This document shows positions 34,001 through 42,716 of a stretch of DNA of 64,000 nucleotides, piece by piece; within the stretch, counting starts at the first letter, position 1; every line of letters starts with the position of its first letter. The stretch is from Mugil cephalus. Taxonomy: Eukaryota > Chordata > Actinopteri > Mugiliformes > Mugilidae. The DNA lies in NCBI RefSeq assembly GCF_022458985.1, contig NC_061789.1, forward strand, positions 8,474,357-8,538,356, written 5' to 3'. The notes beneath the pieces were generated by a model. It was not told where the DNA came from, did not search any database, and saw only the letters and a list, made by a program, of their open reading frames with translations. A program made the translations under genes and the position numbers.

Positions 34001-35620
34001 AACCCTAACCCTAACCTAGCCCTAGCCCTAACCCTAACCCTAACCTAGCCCTAGCCCTAGCCCTAACCCTCAAGGTGTTGACCTGGCCTCCAAATTCACT
34101 AGATCCCAAACTGATCAAGTATCTGTGGTATGATCCACGGAGGCCCCTCCCCTCAACCCATAGGACCCAACAGACCACCACTGACAACATTGTGTTGCCA
34201 CCACAGGACGCACATGTCTATTCTCTGTTGAGTCACAACAGGTTTGGAGGAACAAGGGAAACCTACACAGTATTAGGGAAGGCGGTCATATAGTTTAATG
34301 TCTTTTTTATATTTTTTTTGTTATTTACTTCCATGCAGATGATAAAGGAATGTTGGAGCTGACTACAGCGGAGCTCCAAAACGTTGCAGATCAAGTTAAA
34401 CAAACTAAGAATCCCACTTCGACTTCACTCCTGTAGATGATTAAAATTAGAAATGACACAGAACTAACTTTCCAAACGGAAATCGTGACCCACTCTTCTT
34501 GACCCTGGTCACACTCACTGTTAATTGTCATGTAAAGGTGTCATGTAGCGCAGTGCGAGTTCCATTACCTCCAGCGATACAGTCCTAAAGGAGCTGGTTG
34601 CCCTAAGATTTTCCATTCGCTCCACTCAAGTGACGGCACCACCCTAACGGAGGCAGATTTGTTTATGTCTACCACTTATATCTCCTTTGCAGCGCAAGTA
34701 TTCGGCTCGCATGAGACAGAAGTTTCCAGCTATGTCAAGGCCCACACGCCTCCATCCGGTGTTATGAGCACATGTATCCAATCTAGCATCCCATATCCGA
34801 GGATCAGTTAGCGTTTTATTTCAGAGTGTTTACTATCCAAAGGGGGATTCATCGTTTATTGCAATTTGACAGCATTTGAAACATGACGGCGACGAATGTT
34901 GCGCGCTAACGAGCTAATGCGCCCGCTCCGTCTCGGCAGCGGATGGAAAATGAAAACAGAGCCGCCGTGAAAGCCTCGCTGCCAGATCAGTGCTTGCCTT
35001 GGCCCTCGAAAGAAACCCCCCCCCCACACACCTCGTCCCCTCCCGGGGCTTCTGTCCTGACGAAGGACCTAGTTATTTAAAGCAGAGCCAAGAGAGCAGA
35101 AAAGCGTTTTGGGGTACGGTTGCTCACGCTCTAAAAATAACCTTTTTTTTTTTTCCATCAGACTGGAAAGCATGGGATCGATGGAGGCCGGCTGGAGGCC
35201 GTCTTCCCCCCTCTGGGGCAAATGGAGTGTGGGGAGATGTGATAACTGCACCCCTGCCCCTGACTGTAACCTACACAACAGAGGCAGAGCTCCAGGAGCT
35301 AGAGAGGCTGCGGATGAGGGTTGCACTGCTGCAACAAGAGATTTATCTCGAACAGGTAAAGGCTGAAGCTGATCAGACACCCAACTCTGCTAAGTAATTA
35401 CACAGTTAGGTGTAATCTGATGAGTGCTGGCCAATAATTTCTACTGACAGTCTCTTCTTCTGTGTGACAGGCTCTGTGGGACACTCTGTCACCGCAGCTT
35501 TCATCTATACAACCTGGGCCTGGATGCCCGAAGCCCAGTGCGCTGAGAGACTTGTACTCGCTGCTGGGTGAAGGAGGCGAGCGTTTCCCTGCCATAGTCC
35601 TGGACTCCGAGCCCGACTGA
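31012..35620 (+). CDS. tedc2: Tubulin epsilon and delta complex protein 2
   Basis: TEDC2 acts with TEDC1, delta- and epsilon-tubulin to stabilise centriolar triplet microtubules. Supported exons: 31012-31115, 31872-31930, 32185-32785, 32872-32925, 32998-33076, 33227-33371, 34339-about 34436, 35162-35355, 35471-35620. Homology to human is clearest in DIELLERALEKALRVRTGS (human ELEFLTQALEKAVRVRRG), in ELQELERLRMRVALLQQEIY and in the last exon (LWDTLSPQL... RDLYSLLGEGGERF). The 601-bp third exon encodes a Ser/Arg/Pro-rich, probably disordered middle. Phases agree up to 34339. The link from there to 35162 needs a phase-1 junction that I could not find, so one or more small exons are unplaced; 34554-34629 is a candidate. 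A poly(A) signal lies at 35809-35814. Confidence 0.85.
31368..31441 (+). tRNA. tRNA-Thr (anticodon AGT)
   Basis: Full cloverleaf: acceptor GGCGCTG pairs with CAGTGCC, the A-box is TGGCTTAGTTGG, the anticodon loop CTAGTAA is closed by CCTGT/ACAGG, and the B-box is GGTTCGAATCC. A TTTT run directly follows, giving a Pol III terminator. It differs from the human tRNA-Thr-AGT that I recall by a paired change in the acceptor stem. It lies in tedc2 intron 1 on the same strand. No intron, no encoded CCA. Confidence 0.97.
33753..34297 (+). mobile_element. Tc1/mariner-like element with internal telomere-like array
   Basis: Left end CTGATCAGCCGCAACATTAAA; right part GAGGAACAAGGGAAACCTAC. It keeps a coding relic LTWPPNSLDPKLIKYLW, matching the LTWPPNSPDLNPIEHLW block around the last catalytic acid of Tc1-like DDE transposases, so the family descends from a Tc1-type parent. 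Most of the transposase is deleted. A degenerate (CCCTAA)n array (33989-34070) replaces part of the interior. Confidence 0.8.
33989..34070. repeat. Telomere-like (CCCTAA)n array, degenerate
   Basis: Alternating CCCTAA and CTAGCC units, about 80 bp, inside the Tc1-like element of tedc2 intron 6. Confidence 0.9.
34554..34629 (+). CDS. tedc2: Candidate unplaced tedc2 exon
   Basis: It follows GTAGCGCAG and is followed by GTGACG. Read in phase 2 after a donor at 34437 (GTAGAT), it encodes SSITSSDTVLKELVALRFSI and five further residues, then leaves phase 0. The LKELVALRFSIR text resembles a short helix like the human KACSLLRLRM region only loosely. It does not itself solve the phase at 35162. Tentative. 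Confidence 0.3.
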
Positions 35621-35952
35621 CTACTGAGCAACTCAGCTACACTGAGTTACCACTTTATAAGTTGAGCAACAGGTTTGCATACATGAGAAACTTTATCAGT
35701 ACCCTGCAACACCAAAGGGAATCCTACCCCTCTGGTACAGTCTACAAAGCACAACCTGCCATGTTCTACTGTCCTTCCTGTTGTCATATTGTGTCCTTTG
35801 GTAAAAAAAATAAATATCCAAAACAATAAAAAGAAATGCATATACAACCAATCAGTGTATATGGTTGTCTGTCTTTGTGTGTCATCCCTGCGATTGACTT
35901 TGACACCAACGTCGGATTGAAAAAGCTCAATCATAAAATCTTAGTTGCTGTG

Positions 35953-36332
35953 TACACCAATCAGCCACAACATTAAAACCACTGACAGGAGAAGTAAGTA
36001 ACGTTGGCCATCTTATGACACTTCAGTGTTCTGCTGGGAAACTTTTGAACCTGGCACTCATGTTGCTGTGACTTAGAAATGTACCACCCACCTAGACCGG
36101 ACTAGGCAAACCCCGCGCCATAGCAGTGACACTCCTTGATGGCAGCAGCCTGACATAGACACACACATAAAAACTGTTAAGGAAAAACTCAAAAAAAAAC
36201 GGAAGAACAGCACAAAGTGTCGACCTGACCTCCAAATTCCCCGGAAGTCCCATGTCCGTTCTCTTGTGAGCCACAACAATTTTTTGACGCACAAGGGGAG
36301 ACCTACACAATATTAGGTAGTTGGTCATAGGT
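35953..36332 (+). mobile_element. Tc1/mariner-like non-autonomous element
   Basis: The left end CACCAATCAGCCACAACATT is followed by AAAACCACTGACAGGAG and AGTGTTCTGCTGGGAAACTT. The right end has GAGACCTACACAATATTAGG. About 380 bp with no complete transposase frame; a well-preserved internally deleted copy. Confidence 0.8.
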
Positions 36333-37463
36333 AGGATAAAAAAAAAAACATAGTTGCTTAGTGTGACCAGCAGGAGGCACTCAACTCAAAGAAGTGCCCA
36401 CTGAACAGGTGACTCATGCTACTTGTTTTGGTGTCACTGGTTGCATCAGTATGTTCTCTGGTGTAGGTTTGTTTTAGTACTAAGAGATAATCAGTATTAA
36501 CCAGTGAGCTACATGTCTGTTAATCTTCTGGTCACTATCAATGGACATTTGTTCACTAGCAGGGATCCAGACACATCCTTCATATGTTCCTTTTTTTTTT
36601 TTTTTGTGAAGCTAAGATGGAGCAGGGTCAGAATAGAGGGGAAACCATTCTCCTCTCCAGTGTTAATCCATATGATGCTTTCGAGTCCCATATTGGGCTT
36701 GTAATCTGTCACACAGGCATCGACAGCAAGCACATATGGGGCCAGTACTACATCTCTGTGATTTGTTATTCATGGTTTCGCCCGCCCTCAGATGCGATGT
36801 GCGGGCGTATGTGCGATGCGGGAGGCCCGAAAGGCTCGTGCCCAAGAGATGACGTGTGGATGGCAGGGGCTGTGCCAGACTGGGCGACAGGTGGCGCTGG
36901 GTTCACACAGCAGGACGTGGGTGTCCTGCTGCACCGAAAAACCGACCGCCGCACGCACGGTGCACATGCACGACCAGACTTTCTGCAAACTCAAAGCTGG
37001 AAATGTCATGTTTATGAAACGCGGAACACTATTTTAGCCTCTCGTACCGCGTTGCGCCCGGAAACGACGAGCAGCTACTCCTGACCTCAATGAGATTCAT
37101 ACAAGAGCTCCCAGCACTTGAAGGGCCCAACCATTCATGAAGATGGGGGGTGCAGTGTCACCAGGGATTTGTAGCAACGTCCCTGGATGTTTCAAGTCCA
37201 CCCATGCATTCTTGGATCAGAATGTGAGAAAGTAGTGAAAGGGGGAGGCAGGGAAGCATCCTCGACACCACAGCAACACTACACTCAGGTCCCAATGGGA
37301 GTGGCACCTACGCAACTCAGCCTTCCTGTGACCCGCATGCATCCGCTGCTGTCACCAGCGCCGGCCTGGCCCGGGCCCTGCCCAGGTTATCCATGTCTCA
37401 CGGCTCCTCTCCCATTTTTTTGTCACGCCTGCTTTTGTCACATAATGGAATAACCCAAGATTT

Positions 37464-37495
37464 CACTTTCCGCGGAAGAAGCTTCGCGGAAAGTG
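37464..37495. repeat. Perfect 11-bp inverted repeat with 10-base loop
   Basis: CACTTTCCGCG at 37464-37474 and CGCGGAAAGTG at 37485-37495, separated by GAAGAAGCTT. Confidence 0.8.
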
Positions 37496-37987
37496 CGGCC
37501 GTTACGTGACACATCCACTCAAAACACACACATTTCTCCCCTTCTCCACTTTCCCCTTCCTCGCTTTTATAACCGTCTTTTCTCCTGAATCCAAATGCGA
37601 ATCCACAGAAACCCCAACAGCGCTACCAGGAATCCACTTCTCTCCTTTAAAATCTCTCTTTTCTCTCCCCCCCCACCCCTTCCCCCATACCCCGCACAAA
37701 CACATTCCTCACTTCCCCTCTTTTATTTCTCTTTGGCTCGTCATCTACATGTCGGTTGCTGATTGAGCTACAGCAGAGATTGTTAAGGCCGTGTGGTCAT
37801 CTGTTAGGCTGCGTCGGGGGTTCGTGATTTGATTTGCCCCCGCCAAATTGCCAGTCTAGTCCTACTGCCATTGTCAAGTTGAATTTATTTATAGTTTTTA
37901 TATTTAAGACAAAGAATGAACGTTTGCGGCAACTATTTTCCATTTATAAGCCATTTTATAGCCATTTATTCACTAACACGAATAACC

Positions 37988-38019
37988 TAGGGTTAGGGTT
38001 AGGGTTAGGGTTAGGGTTA
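37988..38019. repeat. Interstitial telomeric repeat (TTAGGG)5
   Basis: Five near-perfect GGGTTA units. An inverted AACACTAACCCTAGG follows near 38054-38068, so the flanks can fold back on each other. Confidence 0.9.
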
Positions 38020-39081
38020 CAGTAAGGATAACCTAGGGTTAGATTACCGACCCTAACACTAACCCTAGGTGGTGTTTAAAAAGGAAAAAGAAATACTTTG
38101 AACTAACTATGGGGAAAAAACCTGTTGCTAAGCTGAAGTGATGCTCATGTTCAATAAAGAAAATATGTTTTTAAGCCTATAATTACTGCATACCAGTTGC
38201 TATGTTGTCCCTTATTCACATTTCTGCACCCTACGAAACAATTAGAGGAATGAAAAGTACATCATTAAACATCATTTTAAGATGACCTGTAATTTTTGGA
38301 AAGCTTGGAAAGAGAAAAAAGACGATCTAGATGTTAAATTGGAAACAGACACATTCCTCCTTCTCAAACGTTGCCTTTCTTTTTCGGACGTGGAGGTGTG
38401 AGGATTAGCTAGCCCGAGAGGAGAAAAGCTGTCTGGATTGATTTTATTTTCATGCCAAAGAGCGAGTCGGGCATTCAGCGGTGAGGAGGTGGGGGGGGGG
38501 GATTAACTACTACGGGGTTGTCTTCTATTCAGAAATAGCTGGCACCCGCAGTGTGTGTGTGGGTGGGGAATGGGAAAGGGGCTGCCGGTGTTTTTTCATG
38601 ACTTGTGTTTCAGTCACGTGTGGACGTGCTCGTCTGCGCATTCGAGACTCTCGCTGGCTGGCTGTGTAATTCATGTCCTCGTAAGAAGTCGTTTTTCAGG
38701 ATCGTGAAGGGATGAGTGGGCGTAGAATATGTGCTCCATGTTCAACCAAACAACTGCTGGGGTGCATAGAGGAGGTGATACATGTGTATGCTGCTGTATG
38801 TGCTGTATATACAAACCCTTTCCTATGAATTTGGTTTCCTGCAGGTTTCTGAGTTCCCACTGGAAGTTTTTTTTTTTTATTTTTTATATTGCTATAAAAG
38901 AAAAAGAGAGTGCAATTGAGAGGCAGTGATGGAGACATGGAGAAACGAGGGAGCAGCTTCTCCCCTCCCCCTTCCTGTGCTTCGATAACCCCTCGTCTCC
39001 CTGGTTCAGTGTTTGATGTCACACCGAGGAGGACCAATCCCAGCAGCTTTTCGTCCCGCGCTCCTCCCCTTCCCTGGCTCC

Positions 39082-39090
39082 TTTATATAT
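39082..39090 (+). promoter_or_regulatory. TATA box of the TMEM100-like gene
   Basis: TTTATATAT in pyrimidine-rich DNA about 270 bp before the ATG. A GTGAGC donor at 39154 and the TTTCTCTAG acceptor at 39279 suggest a short noncoding first exon between about 39115 and 39153. Inferred from motifs only. Confidence 0.45.
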
Positions 39091-39352
39091 CCCCCTCTCT
39101 ACGTTCTGCAGAGTGTACAATTTGCGGCCACAGAGCCAGCAGAAGGGGAAAGTGTGAGCGGATTTCAGCGCTGACTTAGGAACCCTTTCGCGCTCCAGCC
39201 GTGCTCCATGGTCTCCCACGGACTCCCTTCTCCTCCTTTCTCCACCTTTTTCCTTTAGCTCTTTTCTGTTTCTCTAGGCCAGAGCTGCCGACAAGTACAA
39301 GTGGGATCCCAAGAAGTCGACACCGGTGATCCAGCCGGCCCACACAGTTAGG

Positions 39353-39742
39353 ATGGGTTGTACAACGGGCCATCTGGCTTGCCAGCCACAGCCCCAGACG
39401 AACTCGGGGCAGGAGGGTCAGGCCCTGGAGGTCGGCGGTGCCAAAGTCCCCGAGGTGCTCTCCTCTCTGGAGAGACTGTCGCAGGCCACTGGAGGCATGG
39501 AGAAGTCCTGGTACCGCTGCATCTTTCCCTTTGGAATAATTTCTTTGGTCATCGGAGTTGCGGGAACCGGGGTGACCTACACTTACAACGACTTGCCACA
39601 GACTAAAGTGGTATCTGTGGTCCTGCTCATAATGGGTCTTTTGCTGTTACTGATGGCAACCGCGTGTTGGACTGTCCACAAGAAGAAGAGACGGAAAAAG
39701 AAAGAGGGTGGCTCGTTCACCTCTGAGCAATGTCCCTTGTAA
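39353..39742 (+). CDS. TMEM100-family two-pass membrane protein
   Basis: A single coding exon of 129 residues after an acceptor at 39278-39279. Residues 46-78 (ATGGMEKSWYRCIFPFG...) line up with the TMEM100 block ATGGTELSCYRCIIPFA. Two hydrophobic segments follow: about 57-78 and 86-108, separated by a short polar loop (NDLPQTK). A very basic tail comes next (KKKRRKKKEGG). Human TMEM100 is 134 residues with the same two-helix plan; it modulates TRPA1-TRPV1 and lies downstream of BMP9/ALK1, but nothing here shows this copy does the same. The first 45 residues share no clear similarity. Human has no TMEM100 relative between TEDC2 and CCNF, so this is likely a paralogue rather than the orthologue. 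The first AUG in the exon is used. Confidence 0.82.
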   Translation: MGCTTGHLACQPQPQTNSGQEGQALEVGGAKVPEVLSSLERLSQATGGMEKSWYRCIFPFGIISLVIGVAGTGVTYTYNDLPQTKVVSVVLLIMGLLLLLMATACWTVHKKKRRKKKEGGSFTSEQCPL

Positions 39743-40078
39743 AGCGCGTGGGAGAGAGCAGTTTCAGGAACTTGAAAACAGAGACATGCCTTGGACTGGG
39801 AGCTCAAGGTTCGGCTCAGAAAGCCTCAACTTCACCTCCTCCCAGCAACGAATCCCTTTTATTCTTAATCAAGAGTTTGGCTCAGCTCACACCGGAGATA
39901 ACTCGGGTCAAGAAGTCATTGAGAGTTGAAGGCCAGACGGACCGGGACGCGAAGACCCTGTTGAGTTTGGACCAGAATTTTTTGGATTGGCAAACGAGGG
40001 ATCACCGACGTCTCACGCTCTCTTTTATCCGCGGACGGCAGGTGTCCAGTGTCAAAACAACCCCCGAGGAGACGCAAA

Positions 40079-40112
40079 GCAAATATGCATTGCACACTTC
40101 ATGCATATTTGC
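40079..40112 (+). other. 12-bp perfect foldback in the TMEM100-like 3' region
   Basis: GCAAATATGCAT (40079-40090) and ATGCATATTTGC (40101-40112) with loop TGCACACTTC. Confidence 0.75.
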
Positions 40113-41434
40113 ACGCACGGATAGGTCCTCGCTCTCCACCCCGAACATATGCACGAGCGTTTACAGTGGGAGCTCTCGCGCGGACACCCAAAACGCTATG
40201 CAGAGCTGCTGCCGGAGTCAACGCTGGCGTCACTAGGCACGTCAGTCACAGCATTCTTCTTACCAGGACAGGTGACTCTCCAAGAGGCCAGAAGTGGGCC
40301 AAAGACAGCAACCCGATACCTACCCGAAAGAGCGGTGCACCCGCGTCAGCGCCCAACGTCATTCGCTCGTCCTGTGACACTGCAGCAATGTGTTGGGGGC
40401 TTTTTTTACGCAATGGGAGAGTGGAACTTGAGTCCAGCAGGATCTCACTGGTATCTGCGCGGACGATGAAGGGAATACGAGGTGTTTGTGTGTGCTCGAA
40501 AGAAAATAAATAAAAAAAAATCAGGTGACTTGAGAGACTTTTGGAACTTCGCCACCAAGGAACAAAAGATTTGCACATTTTGGGCATGTCAGTGCCAAGC
40601 AAGAAACCCTTTTAGGGAAGCAGTTTAGTTCTAAAAGGCTTCTCGTCGCTTCAGTCTTCATTGTAAATGAGTGGAGACGCTGACTTTCTGACTGACAGCA
40701 TTTACACCCAGCCTTGTGTCTATGTAGGGCACCACAGCTCCACACAGAGCAGGTCAGGTTTATTGAAGGACACTGGCCCGAGAGGACATGCCACTGCAGG
40801 GACACTTTGGCTGATCCTGCTCCTTTACCGCCCCTCCCTTTCGGTGCCTTGAGCAAGCACTCATGGAAAAAAGCTCTGCCACATTCCCCCGTTTCCATCT
40901 GAACAACCAAGCTGTACCCAACATGACTCCCCCAAAAAAATCCCTCCATCCTTACTCATTCTCCATCCCCACTTTCTGACTTGATCGCACGCATTTCCCC
41001 ATTCGTCTGGGAGGTGTGCGCCCGGCCTTTTGACACACTTATTCTGGCACGTCGTCCGCAGATGTTCATATCTCTCTTTGCCAAAGAAATTGTGTAAAAG
41101 ATGTTGACTAAAAGTGAGCAGCCAATGCCTTTTTCTTTTCTTTTTCTTTTTTTTTTTTGGAGGGGTGCAATCCTGCTCTCCAACGACTCAAGTTCAGGGT
41201 TTCCCCTTCCCCACACATTTTCTTTCAGAGAGGGCGCAAGCGAATGTAGCCGTGCTCGGCTCGGCGTCTGTGAATAGGTGCTTTTCTTGTTGCAGTGTGG
41301 TCTCACAGGATGGGACGCACAATGAGCTTATTATTCTCGTCTTAAACATTCTCCGTTTCGTGCACGCAACAGACGGTTCAAAAAGTCAAACCCGGGAAGG
41401 GAGTGAACGCAGAACGTACGTAAAGGACTCGCAG

Positions 41435-41473
41435 TAACAGCCCCCCCCCCCCCCACCCCCCACCCCACCCCTT
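41435..41473. repeat. C-rich tract (C15 with CCCCCA units)
   Basis: A run of about 15 C followed by CCCCCCACCCCACCCC. The opposite strand could form a G-quadruplex. Confidence 0.8.
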
Positions 41474-42716
41474 TTACCCTTGAGAGCCATTATTGATCAC
41501 TCTTGCATTGATCCCGGCTACCAGCAAAGTGGCGCTCGCAGAAAGAAAACGTGTTTAGAAATCCAGGGGGTAGCACTCGACACACACAATGCCAAAGAAC
41601 TTTTTAAAGGCCAGACTGCTCATTACATGGCTGTATTAAACCTCCTCCTGTTTTTTTTTTGTTTTTTTTCCTCCTCATATTTTGCAATTTAGATGTTGTT
41701 TTGCCTACTGATTGCCATCCAGGCTGGAAGTGAAGGGAGAGGGGGGGATTGGAGTTAATGGTTGAATGAAGAAGCAGACCCTGGGAAGGCATTTTATTTC
41801 GTAGCGGGGAGTATCCCTGCAGTTAGATTGTCATCGGGCAATGAACAGAACAGTATTTTGCTTAAGGGGAACGATCCGTTCATGGAAAACGAACCTTTAT
41901 CTTCTGAGGCCTACATCAGTCCTAATTGATTCCAAGTTAAGTATTTAAGGGTGGGCTCACTTTGCTGTTTGCGTCCGATCTTTTCATGTGTCTTTGCCCT
42001 AACCTGAGCAAAAGCTATAGGGCTTCGACATATCCTCAACAAGGGTTGTATGAGAAGAAATCCTGCCTTTTTTTTTTTTTTTTTGTAATGTTGCTTCTGT
42101 GTAAGCTGCCTGCACACAGACGTGGAAGAGAAAAAAAAAAACATATTGTGACACAAAGAAAGGAAGAAAGAAAGGGTGATGGAGAATTTAATTTGGGAGC
42201 TGGACAAACAAGTCGAGTCGCATACTGTCAGTGCCGCTCTCGCGTGTATAGTACACACTGACTATGTAGTTACCTTTTCTTTGCATAGTTGAATTTTTAA
42301 GGTAAATCGTGTCAGTATGTGTGCTACCGCTAAAAAAAAAGAAATAATAATAATAATAATAATAAAGGAAGGTGACCAGATATTGTATGTTAGAGACGTG
42401 ATGTGATTTCCCTTCTGCCTTCTGAACAATTCAAGGGAAAGTCTACCTCTCTCTGCTGCGGGGAAATAAATCCCTCTCCCAGAAGACAGCCACGCTGTCC
42501 GCCTATGCTGTTCGTCGCTCCACCGAGTGACGTAAAAAGAAAAAGAAGAAAAAAAAAACAACAAAAAAACAAACAAAAACGTGTTGGTTTGTGCGTCTCT
42601 CTAATATTTGATATTTGGTGCTGTACATATGACTTATTTTTTATTTCTACTGTATATTTCTACTTACGTGTAAATTCTCATTCTTTATGTATGTGCTGTT
42701 GTATTAAATAAATGTC

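Larger units (their letters stand above)
33372..34338. other. tedc2 intron containing a Tc1-like element
   Basis: The intron between the exons ending TTAAPG and starting DDKGMLEL. More than half of it is the Tc1-like copy at 33753-34297. The remainder is unassigned. Confidence 0.6.
35621..39080. other. tedc2 3' end and spacer to the TMEM100-like gene
   Basis: Poly(A) signals AATAAA at 35809-35814 and 35825-35830 end tedc2. Then come a Tc1-like copy (35953-36332), an inverted repeat (37464-37495) and telomere-like repeats (37988-38019). A 166-residue frame at 36584-37084 has no recognisable family and was not called. Confidence 0.55.
39743..42716 (+). other. Long 3' UTR region of the TMEM100-like gene
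   Basis: No further gene was recognised until AATAAA at 42707-42712, which is preceded by T- and A-rich, regulatory-looking sequence. It contains a foldback (40079-40112), a long C tract (41435-41473) and an (AAT)n run near 42345. Treating all 3 kb as one 3' UTR is inference. Confidence 0.45.

Noticed and set aside
34551-34810. Long phase-0 frame (about 85 codons) starting CEFHYLQRYSPK
   Set aside because: No ATG, no match to TEDC2 and it ignores likely splice sites; a different phase gives a better candidate exon.
34981-35161. In-frame upstream extension of the tedc2 exon at 35162 (open from 34990)
   Set aside because: The sequence has a clear polypyrimidine-CAG acceptor at 35161 and the upstream residues show no TEDC2 similarity.
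36584-37084. 166-residue open frame on the plus strand
   Set aside because: No recognisable domain, composition follows local base content, starts in a poly(T) run, and no splice or promoter logic supports it.
42340-42366. (AAT)n run considered as part of a mobile element
   Set aside because: Simple repeat without termini or flanking duplication.
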